Assembly (NCBI GenBank): GCA_019914995.1
Contig: CM034135.1
Location: 498,501 to 562,500, forward strand
Direction: 5' to 3'
Source: Acanthochlamys bracteata
Lineage: Eukaryota; Streptophyta; Magnoliopsida; Pandanales; Velloziaceae
DNA: 64,000 bases
Shown: in pieces, positions 1 through 11,866 of the stretch
How the letters are laid out: each line of letters opens with the position of its first letter
Numbering within the stretch: position 1 is the stretch's first letter
Translations under genes and position numbers: made by a program
The notes under the pieces: model-generated
Database searches by the model: none
Told to the model about the DNA's origin: nothing
Seen by the model: the letters and a program-made list of their open reading frames with translations, nothing else

Positions 1-1170
1 AAAACTTCATGGTACTCATGGCTGCTGTAGAATTCCGATGCCGCAAACCTTCTGCAAATTTTCTCTTGGAGAAGGCAGTTCCAAGGTGCAGTTTGGTTTA
101 TCACTAAGCATCTGGCGTGGGGTTACATTCCCACTATAAGCAACTTAATTTCTCAAGAGGGGCAAAATTCAGCCAAATTTAGCCATACAGTTTTAAGAGT
201 AGCTTCAACTCTACTACTACAAATACAAAAATTTTCAAGAGAATCTTCCAGGAAAGATGCCTGTGTTGACGCAAGGTAGTGCGATTCCACTTAAACCTCA
301 TTATAGCCCTTCACATTGCATGAACTTAATGTTTATAACTAATATTGTCAATGAGGATCAGCATGACAAAGACTACAACTAGGTAAATAAACAACCAGCC
401 CAACTGAATTAAATAGTGGACGAAACAATTCAAAGTCTATTTTCTTAACTTGAAAGGTATATCAGATGAAAATTTAACATCAATTAGGAAAGACTTTTTG
501 CCAAACACTCTTTTAAGTATCAAGAATTGCTGCGTGCTTAATAGATTTAATGAAAAAGGTAAGAAAAATTCTAACCAAAACGAGGTGAGCTTTCACATAA
601 ACTGCTGCCTGCAAATTGCCAGCATCAAACCTGAAAAGGTATGTTGAACTTTTGCATCTAAAAAATAGAATGTGCATAGACAGAAATGTTCACAAACTAA
701 GTGAGTCTCGCATAAGAACTGAGACCTCAATTTTTTTCTATCAATATCTCATTTACTCCCATTTCCATGTTTCAACAGCACCGAGAAAGTTAATCTTGGC
801 ACCACCAATCATTCTCTTAAAAGAAACCTGACCAGTTAAATCATGCAGCTAATGGTAAAGAAGCAATATCCCAGAACTGATTAACAAAGCATAGATATTT
901 TCGTGAAGACCCCTGCATATCACTGACTCTGTGAAAGCTTGGCAATACAAAATGCCTTAATTACTTCAACCTCAAATAATTACAAAAACATGGTTGTTTA
1001 TTTCGATATTTTAAGCAACATTGCACTCACCAAGCCTGAGAAGAATCAAAGAAAACTACTGCGTTCTGAATATTCCACATATAAAAGCGATTTAACCTAC
1101 TAGAATAAGCAATGCAATTCAAGGACTTAAAGGAGGACAGGTAACAACTACGATCAGCAAATTACAATTA
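1..1170. other. Left-edge non-coding stretch, no confident gene
   Basis: No gene can be supported here. The first ~130 bases read open on the minus strand for about 40 codons before a TGA, and a short plus-strand frame starts at the ATG near base 18, but neither shows a recognisable domain. The right part probably includes the 3' UTR of the minus-strand gene ending at 1205. The frames at 450-647 and 616-831 look like chance openings. Confidence 0.5.
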
Positions 1171-1204
1171 CTACATAAAAAAGCATTCAGTTCCATGAAT
1201 ACAT

Positions 1205-2038
1205 CTAATGCCTACGTTTCTGCCCCCTACTTTTTCTCCGGCTGCCACTATCATCTGACTCACTATCTGATTCTGATTCAGAATCAGAAGACTCAGATGA
1301 TGAGGTGTACTTGTGATTCCTTCTCTTCTTCTGTCTCTTCCTGCTTCTCTTCCTAGTCTTACTCTCCTCTGAAGCAGATGAACTATAGCTAGAGCTACTC
1401 TCACCAGAAGAATACTCTGACCCGTTGTCAGTGGACTCACTTTCAGATTCAAAAACTGAAGCCTCACTGCTGTCTTCAGAGTCAGATCTTGAGCGATGCT
1501 TTCTTTTGCTCTTTTTTGCACTTCTCTTGCTACTCTCTTTCCTTCGGCTCTTCCCATCATTATGTTCCTTCTCTTTCCCTCTGTCTTTCTCTAATTCCTT
1601 CTCATAATCAGGATTACCCTCCATGGAAATAGGGCCTCTCAACCTCAATCTAGGATTCCTAAGCATCTGCGACCGTGAGGGACGAGCCATGTAGACACGC
1701 TCATTCTTGCACTCATATGTCCAATGCCCCGGCTGGAAGCACTTCTGGCACTGGTAAGTTGGGCCAGCTGAAGAGGCAAATGAAGCTTTAAGATCCTTCC
1801 TTTCACCAAGTTTCACAGCTTTCTCAGTACTCATGAGGTACATTTGCCGCTTAGCCTCTTTGCGCTCCTGCCATCTACTCGGTCCTTCTTCCTTCTGGCC
1901 ATATGCATTAACATTCCGTGCAGCAGCGGCAGCTGCTCTCTCTGCCTGCGCACGACTAAGGCCTTTTGCCGCTGACAATGCAGCTTGCTTAATTCTTTCT
2001 GCAGCCACTCCGGTTTTCTCTTCCTTTTTGCTAGACAT
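1205..2038 (-). CDS. Zinc-knuckle (CCHC) protein with SR-rich tail, ZCCHC10-like
   Basis: This intronless frame encodes 277 aa. An Ala-rich helical N-terminus (residues ~1-90) is followed by one CCHC zinc knuckle (CQKCFQPGHWTYEC) at about residues 95-108. Next comes the ARPSRSQMLRNP segment, which resembles the block after the knuckle in animal ZCCHC10. The last ~120 residues are Lys/Arg/Ser/Glu/Asp repeats of SR or nuclear acidic-basic type. The frame extends upstream to a GTG at 2059, but the ATG at 2038 (MSSKKEEK) is the proper start. The 5' UTR is interrupted by an intron. The family is thought to bind nucleic acid in the nucleus, with no defined reaction. The family call is inferred from the knuckle and its flank; the alternative is a generic SR-related zinc-knuckle splicing factor such as the CXIP4 group, which differs outside the knuckle. 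Confidence 0.85.
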   Translation of the reverse strand: MSSKKEEKTGVAAERIKQAALSAAKGLSRAQAERAAAAAARNVNAYGQKEEGPSRWQERKEAKRQMYLMSTEKAVKLGERKDLKASFASSAGPTYQCQKCFQPGHWTYECKNERVYMARPSRSQMLRNPRLRLRGPISMEGNPDYEKELEKDRGKEKEHNDGKSRRKESSKRSAKKSKRKHRSRSDSEDSSEASVFESESESTDNGSEYSSGESSSSYSSSASEESKTRKRSRKRQKKRRNHKYTSSSESSDSESESDSESDDSGSRRKSRGQKRRH

Positions 2039-2083
2039 GTTTTCACTGTGTGGAATCACAATCCAAAATTTTGCTTATGTAAC

Positions 2084-2434
2084 CTGCAAAAGAATCGAAA
2101 ACCAAAATTTACCTCAAATTCAACTAATTCTTCAACCAAATTAGCAAATTAAAATCCACAAACATACAACTATCCTACATATAAATCACGCAGAAACTTG
2201 AAATGGGACCTTCTGATATATATCTAATTTAGACACAGGTCACGTAACACTTGAAATTGTACAAAAACAAGTTCGATTTAATACTGCAAAAACAGTAACA
2301 ATCGCCGAAATCACATTCCATTTCCTAAATATGAAGTAGCACTGAATACGAAGATGAATTACTGAAACAAGAAAACCACTTCGATATTGAAATAAGTAAA
2401 AATTACAGAATTTAATCAGGTGACAAATTTTTAC
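2084..2434 (-). other. 5' UTR intron of the zinc-knuckle gene
   Basis: On the minus strand a good donor (AAG|GTAA, first intron base 2434) and an acceptor (TTTGCAG, last intron base 2084) bracket 351 AT-rich bases. The leader exon runs upstream from 2435 to roughly 2500. The position, just before the start codon, is common in plant housekeeping genes. Confidence 0.65.
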
Positions 2435-2782
2435 CTTGGAATCGCAGTAGCTCCAAAACCCTAGTCGACGACGAGAAATTGGTTAGGAACCTCCAGTGAA
2501 GATCTACCGAAAGAGATCGGGATCCAGTTTGATTAAATTCTATCTTTCAATAACCGGGTTCTTGATCCGGATGTCCAAAATAGCAAAATCCAAAATAATA
2601 CCCGACCCGGATTAGCGTAAAGCAGGTAATTATCTGAATGTAAATAATGAAAAATGTCGGGGTTATTTATTACACATTAGTTTAAAACAAGGAAATAGTG
2701 ACACCTTTGCATGATTTGCCATTCAAACTTTTAATTTTCAGAAATGGTCGTATTGTCGAAAAGTGATTTTTTTGTGTGGTAA

Positions 2783-2800
2783 CCAACAATAAAAACCACG
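2783..2800 (+). promoter_or_regulatory. Imperfect ER-stress element (ERSE-like) of calreticulin
   Basis: CCAAC, eight bases, then CCACG, continuing as CCACGTCG with an ACGT core. The consensus ERSE is CCAAT-N9-CCACG, so this copy has one mismatch and is one base short. It lies 177 bp upstream of the calreticulin ATG. Regulation by ER stress is inferred from the gene and the motif. Confidence 0.4.
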
Positions 2801-2890
2801 TCGATATTCCACATGGCGTAATATTAGTGGATAGACTGCAGCAAGAGGAACAGCTGCATTACAAACCACGGGCGGTAACCTTACGGAAAG

Positions 2891-2911
2891 GTGACAATAC
2901 CTTATTGTCAC
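2891..2911. promoter_or_regulatory. Perfect 9-bp dyad just upstream of the TATA box
   Basis: GTGACAATA and TATTGTCAC are exact inverted repeats separated by CCT. The dyad ends five bases before the calreticulin TATA box. It could be a dimer binding site or a chance palindrome; no factor is assigned. Confidence 0.45.
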
Positions 2912-2915
2912 TCAT

Positions 2916-2922
2916 TATATAA
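2916..2922 (+). promoter_or_regulatory. TATA box of calreticulin
   Basis: TATATAA lies 55-61 bp upstream of the start codon, which would put transcription start near 2948 and give a short leader. Confidence 0.6.
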
Positions 2923-2976
2923 GGCTAGCATTCCTGATCTAGCAGCACTGCTTCTTCACTGTCTCGAGGAACGAAA

Positions 2977-5900
2977 ATGGCGATCTCTCGGTTACAGCCA
3001 GCAGCAGCAATCACCGCCGTGCTCGGTATTCTATTTACCGTCGCCGCCGCTGAAGTTTATTTCCAGGAGAAGTTCGAAGGTAAGGGATCTCGATCTTGTT
3101 GATTTCACTGTTTTCTTATCTCTCATTTTGAGGCGATTTGTCGATCGATCTATCTAGTTCTTTTTTGTTTTTTATCTGATCATCAATTGATAGGTTGATG
3201 TTCCTGATATCTGTTGCCTGCTATTGATTTTATTTTAGTCTCTATTTATTTGTTGTTTGATCTTATACGATGATTTGTATTCCTGCTGTATGATGTGCAC
3301 CAAATATTGGTATTCGTATTGTGTATTTAAATTCTGATTATTCTTAGATACCTGGCATGTAGCATTTTGACATATTGACTATGTTTTAAAGTGATGCAGG
3401 CACAATGAGGTCCAACCCGAACATAGGTTTTGTTTTAATTTGATAGATCTTATACGTTTTGAGATCTGATCTGTTGTATTCTGGATTTGTACACGCCAGA
3501 AACTTATTTCATGTTGTGCTCTGGTTTTGTTTGGTGCTTTGTAATCTGCCCTAGATAATATAGAAGTTTTGAGCTGACTAGCAGGTCTTGAACTCAAATT
3601 TGGACAAGCATTTGATAGTTAGTGTTCCCAATCACCGTTTGTCTACATGTCCAGGAGATGAACTTAGTAAACAGTTCACCTGAAGCACTCAAGCGTCGTC
3701 TAGCTTTGACTTTCACACATCTGAAATATCAATGCAAACTTCAAAGATGTCTTATATATTATTTCAAATCTTACTATGAAATTGTTCCTAGAAGCTTAGA
3801 TGAATAAATTGCTAGTTAATGTTATACATCAGATCATCCAATCATAATACTAGTAGTTTCTCTTTCTAATGTGATGATAGGATAAGCATTTGATTAAGTG
3901 TTGCTTATCTCATTTTTCTTATGTTACTGGCAATGTACTACATTCACACCCACAAGTTCTTTGTGGCTAAGTCTTTTTCTGTGACTTTCTGAGTTTCTGT
4001 TCCAATGTATACAGATGGGTGGGACAGACAGTGGGTAAAGTCTGATTGGAAGAAGGATGAGAATGCGGCTGGAGAATGGAACCATACTTCTGGAAAATGG
4101 CACGCGGATTCTAATGATAAAGGTATCTTTGTGGTCCACTTACTGATTGCTACCGGTTAGCTGGATTTGCCATTAACATGACAAGTTTATAGTCTTATGA
4201 ATTTCTTACCTATATGCATGGGATGCAGGCATCCAGACCTCTGAGGATTACCGGTATTATGCCATCTCAGCTGAGTTCCCCGAGTTTACTAACAAGGATA
4301 AGATGTTAGTGTTTCAATTCTCAGTCAAGCATGAGCAAAAGCTCGACTGTGGTGGAGGTTATATGAAGCTTCTCAGTGGAGATATTGATCAGAAGAAGTT
4401 TGGTGGGGATACCCCATATAGGTAATGTATTAGCTATTTTTCTAATTACATTTGTGTGACCCCAGGGATACGTGACTGGTAATTGTTGTTTAATGCAGCA
4501 TCATGTTTGGCCCAGATATCTGTGGGTACAGTACTAAGAAGGTCCATGCCATTCTTACACGTGATGGCAAGAACCATTTGATTAAGAAGGAAGTTCCATG
4601 TGAGACTGACCAGCTGACACATGTTTACACGTTGATTCTCCGCCCTGATGCTACCTACAGCATTCTGATTGACAACAATGAGAAACAGTCTGGGAGTCTC
4701 TATAGTGACTGGGATATCCTTCCTCCCAAGACTATCAAGGATCCCGAGGCCAAGAAGGTAATTGTCTAAATTTGTAGCGGCTAGCATTCTCATAATTATC
4801 TTAAATTTTAACAGCTACTGTGATACTCTAGACATAACATGTACTGATGACAAGTGTTCTATTACAGCCTGATGATTGGGATGATAAAGAGTTTATTCCT
4901 GATCCTGAAGATAAGAAGCCTGAGGTAATTTATTTTGACTGCAACTTGGGAAAGCTACCTTCATCATAATACTATGATGAAGCATTATTCTTATATATGA
5001 TTTTACGAGTTATCCAGTATTGTTTGAATAGACATAGTATGCTTTCAATTTAAAATTGTTTGAATAGGCATAGTCATGACTGATTTCTTCCACATTTCAA
5101 AAGCCTTATTTCATTGATGCAAGATGTTTACTTGTGTTTTGTGCTCCCTCTAGGACGTAAATCTTTCCGTTTCTGAGTTTCTTACTAGTGCTGCCTCAAA
5201 TCCAGTTGTATATATAAATTAACCCCTTCGCTTTTAGTTATTGCTGAATCACAACTCCTCAAATATATTATCTACTATTATAGGCTAAGGTTTCAATTTA
5301 TATCCTGCAGGGTTATGATGATATTCCTAAGGAAATTCCTGATCCTGATGCAAAGAAGGTAAGTTTTCTTATCTATTATTATTTTTCTACTTTCTGACTC
5401 TTGAAACTCTAAGCATGTTGCAGTTATATGCTTAACAAGATTTAATCTATAATTTTGCCTTTTATGTGAATCTGCAGCCTGAGGACTGGGATGATGAAGA
5501 GGATGGTGAATGGACAGCCCCTACTATTCCCAACCCTGAATACAAGGGACCATGGAAGCAAAAAGTTTATGCCTTATCTTGAACTGATATGTTTAAAACA
5601 TCATATACAATAAATGTGTGAAACTGATTTGTTTGCTTATTAATCACACAGAAAATGAAGAACCCGAACTACAAGGGCAAGTGGAAGGCACCAATGATTG
5701 ACAATCCAGGTCTTTTCTTGCCTAACCTATGGTGATTAAGTTTCTGCTGAATTTTTGTATTGGTAATGCTGAAATTATAATTGATAATTGCAGATTTCAA
5801 GGATGATCCAGATATTTATGTTTTCCCCAAGTTGAAATATGTTGGAATTGAGTTGTGGCAGGTCTATCTCTTACTTTAAATTCAGTCCTCTTTCCATGTG

Positions 5901-6923
5901 GCATATGTGGTGTCAGGAATTCACTTGAAGATAACATTACTTCACAGGTCAAATCAGGAACTTTGTTTGACAATGTTTTAATAACTGATGATGCTGAATA
6001 TGCAAAGAAATTTGCTGAGGAAACATGGGGCAAAGGGAAAGATGTAAGCATATTTAAGTCCTTTTGCCTTTTCTTATGTTACTTCTATCAGGCATTGTGC
6101 TTGACTATTCATTGTCTGTGACTTTGTCATGCAGGCTGAAAAGGCAGCTTTCGATGAAGCTGAGAAAAAGAAGGAAGAGGTATTTATTTCCAATTCCAGA
6201 TTATTAGTCTTAGTCCTTGGTTTGCATTAGTTCAATCAGAGATCTCACTTACTTGGCTTCATGATAGTAGTTGATGGCTTGTTGAAGTGATTGCAACTGC
6301 ATTTGTTACACTAGTCAACAATATACATATGTATTGTGTGTGTGTGTGTGTGTGCGCGTCTGTGTGTGTGTGTATTTTTGACTAGTGTAACAAAAGCAGT
6401 TGCAATCACTTCAAGAATACTGGCTGAAAATTAGTTTTGAAGATTATAAGAAGTAAAGTGATTGTATCCATAGAGGCCTTTTGGTGCTAATTGTGAGCGG
6501 TCTTAGGATGAAATTAATTGTTAAGCTGCTGGATTCAAGATTAACCTTCTTATATGAAACTTTGCTAAGAAAGCCTTTAAATATGAGGTGGTTAATTAAT
6601 CAAATAATGTTCTGGTTTTGTAGGAATCCAAGGTAGACGACTCTGATGCAGAGGTAACCTCCCTTTCTTTTGCTATAAAGTTACTTTCAGTCTCTGTGTA
6701 TTGCTGGTCTTAAATGTTGGGATGTATGTTGTAGGATGAAGAAGATGCTGCTGCTGATGAGTCTGATGCAGAAGAGGCAGACAGCAGTGCCACCACTGAT
6801 GAAGATAAGGAGCCAGCTCATGTAAGTTATCTAGCTATATCTTCTTCATAAGCCAGCCGCTTTCAAATTTCAAACTTGTGTTAATTATCTTCTTTTTCTT
6901 TCATATTCCAGGATGAGCTTTAG
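2977..6923 (+). CDS. CRT1: Calreticulin, ER lectin chaperone (CRT1/2 type)
   Basis: Fourteen exons join to 416 aa, the usual family length: 2977-3079, 4015-4122, 4229-4421, 4499-4757, 4868-4924, 5311-5358, 5478-5564, 5652-5709, 5794-5861, 5948-6043, 6135-6179, 6624-6653, 6735-6821, 6912-6923. A signal peptide (~1-25, ending TVAAA) precedes the lectin-like N-domain, which has both family signatures ([16 protein letters not shown] and IMFGPDICG) and a possible glycosylation site NHTS. The P-domain repeats (PDDWDD, PEDWDD, then PNYKGKW-type) are spread over exons 4-8. The C-terminus is acidic and ends in the retrieval signal HDEL, whose last three codons sit alone in exon 14. The protein folds monoglucosylated glycoproteins and stores calcium in the ER lumen. 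CRT1/2 rather than CRT3 is inferred from the acidic tail; the symbol stands for the CRT1/2 group. Confidence 0.95.
6282..6414. repeat. Intronic foldback: 36-bp inverted repeat around a (TG)n loop
   Basis: The arms 6282-6317 and 6379-6414 are complementary over 36 bp with one mismatch. The 61-base loop is mostly a TG microsatellite. The element lies in calreticulin intron 11. It has the form of a small MITE or of a hairpin precursor. No target-site duplication is evident in the flanks. Confidence 0.85.
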
Positions 6924-8180
6924 AACAGTGATTGGACACAGGAGGGAGCTCTAGTATTAATTTTTTTGTTTGATGGAGACAATTTGTCTGAGTGTTCTGG
7001 ATTTAGCTATATGAGCTCTGGGCATCTTCTAGGCGTTTAGGATTCAGCAAGTTATGTAGCGGGACGGCCTAATTGTGTTGTTTGATTTTCTTAGTGTTCT
7101 TAGCTTGTCAATGTAGTTTCCCATAAAGAGGATATAACCAAAAAATTTTCCAACGTTGAAATTCTTTATGTAATCTACTAAAATCGGTTGGGATGCTAAA
7201 TTCACATTATAGTTCGCTGTTGGTGATGTACCATTATAATGCATACGTTACGTTAGTGATTGATTCCTGAAGATTTCTGGAATGCATGAAATGAGATGTA
7301 GGGGAGAATCCAGCTGCTTAGATGGCCGAATTTGTATAGCTGATAGAGATTCACAAGATTAATCATGTTGATTAACAAACAATACATCATAGATTCGTGA
7401 TATCTCCAGGAAAAACAAAGTTCCTTTTGCACTCGTTGAACGAACACCAAGCCATGCAAGTTAAAGGAAGCAAGCTGGTTTCATGATAGTTTCACGATAG
7501 CAAGTTACAAAACTTCCATCCAATGTTGCTGTTGGTGATCAATAGGCCCTACAGTAATGTTCCTTCCACCTACCACACTACTGATCGAACGAGCTAGCCA
7601 TCCGGTGAACATGAATAATAAGCTCAAGCCTATGGCGTTTGACTGTAGCCTTCGATCATCTACGTCCAAAATTATCAATCACTTGACGATAAATATACTT
7701 AGACCTTATAAATTTAACTTAGTTCGTAATTCCGTTAATCAGCACGATCAACTGCAGCACACACTTAAAAGTTCAGTTCTAATTACATAACCTGAATTAT
7801 AACCTTTAACTCCAATTTTGACAGCGAAAACGTCATCATGTAAATTATAAGTTTCTTATTTAAATTAAATTTACCATGCAGGTCTATTCAAGTAAACATC
7901 CCAACCTTGTGTGCTGTAGGCTCTGGATGTATATAATAGACGCATACATACGAGAAGTTTAAAAAACAGACTCCTCGCTATTTACGCGAACACGGTTTTT
8001 TCTCATCCAATTTTTTGTTCTCTCTCTCTTTCTGCTCTCTTTCTCTCTCTCGCTCGCTCTACCTCGTTGCAGGGAAGCAGAGTTCGGCAACCGGATCGGA
8101 GAGAAAAAACTCTCCGATCACCGGAATCTATACCAGTTCGTTGAGATCTCGCGTTGAATTCTCTGGATCTGATCAGAACA
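6924..8180. other. Calreticulin 3' region and SAR1 promoter/leader
   Basis: No gene is seen. The left part is calreticulin 3' UTR. The right end (about 8010-8060) is a CT-rich stretch typical of a plant 5' leader, just before the SAR1 start. The short frames here (7253-7459 minus, 7557-7790 plus) have no recognisable content. Confidence 0.6.
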
Positions 8181-10894
8181 ATGTTTCTCGTCGACTGGTT
8201 CTACGGCGTTCTCGCTTCGCTGGGTTTATGGCAGAAAGAGGCCAAGATTTTGTTCCTCGGACTCGATAACGCCGGAAAAACCACGCTGCTACACATGCTC
8301 AAAGACGAGGTGAAACGATCTGGATTTTTTTTGTTTCGATCTGTTTTGTGAGATGTATATTCTGCGATTAGTAGATTTATTGTTGTTTTAGGCAGAATTT
8401 TTGGGATATAGACATTGCAGGATTTTTAAAATTTAAGATGTTAGAAGATGTTAAGCTTATGGTTGGTAAGTTATGGTGGAACCGATTGCTCATTATATCG
8501 AATGTGGTCTAGCTTTGATGAATTTCATCTAGAGCATGTTAATAGCAATATCCAGCATATTTTTTTCTGTTGTTTTCGTCGATTTCAGTTCAGTTATTCA
8601 GCTACAATTTTGGTGCTGCATCAGAGCTGATTCATCCTTTATCGTTGGTTCATTAGATTTAGTGTTTTTTTCTGTTTTTTTTTTTAGATAAGTGTCAACA
8701 TTTGTTGCTTTTGTGGATGAGAGATCTTTGCCAACACCTCCTTGTTGTGGCTATGTTTGTTTGTTCCAAGATTTAGTCAAGTTGTAGTTGTCATCTTACT
8801 TTTAAAGCTGTATTTGCTCATGGTAAGTATTTCTAGAGCCTTGATGAGGCCGCTGTCTTCTTCAGGGATTTCTCATCATTTTGAAACTGCAGAGCAGATA
8901 TGCCATAAAAATTGATGCTGCAGAGGTCTGGAGCATCAATTTTTATGGCATATCTGGCTTGCACTAATGGTGATTTTTTTTTAGTATTTGTGATTTTGAT
9001 ATGAAGCATTTTATATGTTCCTTTTGGTATTCGACGAGTGAAAGTTGTTGGTTTATGTGCGTATTAGGATCTAACCAGTCTTTAGTCTCCTTTCACGCAT
9101 TTGTTTGAGGTGTGTTGAAATTTTTGTTCTTTCTGTGAGTAGAGGTTGGTGCAGCATCAGCCTACACAGTATCCTACATCCGAAGAGCTTAGTATTGGCA
9201 AGATCAAGTTTAAGGCCTTTGATCTTGGAGGGCATCAGATTGCACGTCGTGTCTGGAAGGATTACTATGCCAAGGTATGATCTGTATATGTGCACTTTAC
9301 TATCTAAGTAATTTCTTTGATGGATGAACTTGTGATTTATGTGAGACTGTATCTTCTGCAAGTTGGCTTGGTAGTTTACCATCTCCTCAGTCCTTATTTC
9401 TATAATGTTGTTCAGGTTTTTATATGAGATAGTTGTGCTTTGTTGGTGCTGGGCATACTTGCTTGCTATCTTCTACTGAATTGTGTTAAATGTACACACC
9501 TTTTAGCTTTCATTCATTGATTCACTTGTTGTCTGTATTTATACTGAATAATGGATGCATCATGAGGCGGTAGTTTGTAAGTATTGGTTCAGGAGGCAGA
9601 AGAAATGTATCAATATAAAAGCCTTAGGATTAGAGTTTTTGCAACATGCAGTTTTTCATATTTTTAAGCTATTGTAGCTAATCATTTAACAAGTAATCAT
9701 TAGTTTCATTAGTTGATTGTCGGTTATGCTAACAGTATCTATAGGTTGTATGATTCAGTGTAGGTCTTCCTGACTGCGTCTCCCCTTGATTGCTACAATG
9801 TTGTCTGTAATATAGTTTGTGCTGAAGACATTGTATTAAATTCTTTTGTTTTCCATTGAGCACATTATCTTTCAAACTTCATAGAAGGACATCTCTTATT
9901 TCCCGCTATTTAAGATGTTATTGTACATTGGTGAACCTTTGGAAATTAATAGAAGAACATGACAATAGCTTGTCATGCTTTGATCTAACTTGACATGGAG
10001 TCCTAAACAAACACAGATTGCACTTGTTTCTGTGAATACAATATGGTCTTAAACTCAATAAATGTTACACATACTAAGCAGTCCGTTCAGTTTGCTTTAA
10101 TGATGTTCAGTTGTGCAACTGCAGTTGTATGGGTTGTAATATTTTGCTGCAGTTTCATCATTGCCAGATTGTTATCTTTACAGTCAGTACTCATGTTGCT
10201 TAACTGTGGTTATTCAGTTGCTTTTTAACGTTGCAGTATTGAAGCTCTATGTTTCTACAACCTAGATTGAGGTTACATTAATGCATTGATAATCAATTTA
10301 GACACATGAATGCATTTGTGAAGTTGTTGTTGTTATTGAGATTGGCATTGTTCTTGTCAACCCATAAGCCAATATGTGCATGGCGCAGCATATTGGCACA
10401 TAATCTGGTAGACTAAGTATGACTGCTGCATATATCTCTGCTCCTTGTGTCTCCTCTAGCATTTGATGATTTCGCATACCTCTCTAAAGAAACTTTTCAT
10501 TAACATGACACTGACAAATAGCTTTGATTAGCCACTCATCATTGTCTTGATGTCAATATCCTCTTTTGTACAGGTGGATGCTGTTGTGTATCTAGTTGAC
10601 GCCTATGACAAGGACAGGTTTGCAGAGTCAAAGAAGGAGCTGGACGCCCTCCTTTCTGATGATGCACTTGCAAACGTACCTTTCCTCGTTTTAGGTAACA
10701 AGATTGACATCCCATATGCTGCATCTGAGGAAGAGCTGCGGTATCATCTTGGCCTGAACAACTTCACAACTGGCAAAGGCAAAGTGAATGTTGGTGACTC
10801 CAATGTCCGTCCTCTTGAGGTCTTTATGTGCAGCATTGTCCGCAAGATGGGTTACGGTGAGGGCTTCAAGTGGCTCTCTCAGTACATTAAGTGA
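8181..10894 (+). CDS. SAR1: SAR1 small GTPase of COPII vesicle budding
   Basis: Three exons (8181-8309, 9143-9274, 10574-10894) give 193 aa, the exact family length. The N-terminus ([17 protein letters not shown]) is the amphipathic helix that inserts into ER membrane. The P-loop (GLDNAGKT) follows, then switch II in [12 protein letters not shown] and the guanine-specificity motif NKID near residue 132. SAR1 is activated by SEC12 on the ER, recruits SEC23/24 and starts COPII coat assembly. SAR1, unlike ARF, has no N-terminal myristoylation Gly, and none is present here. Both introns are long (833 and 1299 bp). Intron 1 carries a separate near-perfect hairpin. The assignment is secure; the paralogue (SAR1A/B/C) is not. 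Confidence 0.95.
8895..8956. repeat. Near-perfect short hairpin in SAR1 intron 1
   Basis: Arms 8895-8919 and 8932-8956 pair over 25 consecutive bases. After one G-G mismatch, three more pairs close a 4-base loop. The whole foldback is 62 nt. It could be a tiny MITE or a miRNA-like or siRNA-forming hairpin; neither is shown by sequence alone. Confidence 0.85.
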
Positions 10895-11866
10895 TTTTTC
10901 AATTCTGTTCACATGGTTTTATAATGGTATGTGATAGCTGGTGATATATTGCTTAAACTTTCATTTTTTGGATTCTCTCTGTTCTTTTTCCAATTGTTTT
11001 ACTTGATTCTGGTTCATGGAATGATCGTCTTGTAAAAATTGGATATAAAACTTTACATCTGACCTCTTTTACGTTTGTGTTATTTTACGGATCACTACAT
11101 CTAACGCTAGGTATGTGCACCAGGGGTGGACAAGTGGGTACCAAAGCTAGCCTGGAACGGCAAACTCGTAAATCCAGTTTTACGATTTTAATTCGTATTT
11201 CAGCAGATGCAATGTTTGTTGAAATACTGACTGACAATCTACCTGCTATGTGGCATTTTGTAATGAATCCCTCTTTCACCAGCATGTTCGTAACGGCTAC
11301 GATATGGTATCTATTCTCTTACAGACAAGAGGATCATGCAACTCTTTCCGAGTAATCCTCAGACTAACCCTCCACCAATATGGATTTTGCCGCACCTCAA
11401 TTGATCAGTAAATCCTCAATTAAAGTTATGTTGCCTTTAGGCGTCTATTGCCTGGTTTGCAATGAACTTGGCTTGGTCTAATTTATATTTCCTTTTTGTT
11501 TTGAATATGTCAGAATCTTCATTTGTAATGCTTATGAAATTTGCTGATTACATTTAAATTTAAGAAATTTGTAATAATCTTTTATTGTTGATGTTTATTA
11601 CATGTAGCCCTTTACTAGTTGAAAGAAACTCTAATTATACCAATTTACATAAACTTTGTACAGTAAACTCAAAGCCGATAATAGTGGAGCGATATCACAA
11701 GAAACATGAGCTGAGTTTAATGGTATCGCTTCCTGTTACAGGTCAACTGGAAGAAAATCTTCGTTTCAAAATGAACTAAAACAACAGCAAACATACACTC
11801 TAGTTCAGTTCACAATTTTCTTTTTCGGAATTTTTTTTCTTCAACGAAATCGATCGCCGTCGATCG
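10895..11866. other. SAR1 3' region and AAE7 promoter
   Basis: AT-rich non-coding sequence. Frames at 11077-11355 and 11585-11779 show no domain. CT- and T-rich sequence at 11815-11865 is the probable leader of the next gene. Confidence 0.55.

Noticed and set aside
1171-1607. Frames at 1171-1560 (minus) and 1425-1607 (plus)
   Set aside because: They are shadows of the SR-rich tail of the zinc-knuckle gene in other frames.
2039-2059. Upstream extension of the zinc-knuckle protein to residue M of MIPHSEN
   Set aside because: The codon at 2059 is GTG; the first true ATG is at 2038.
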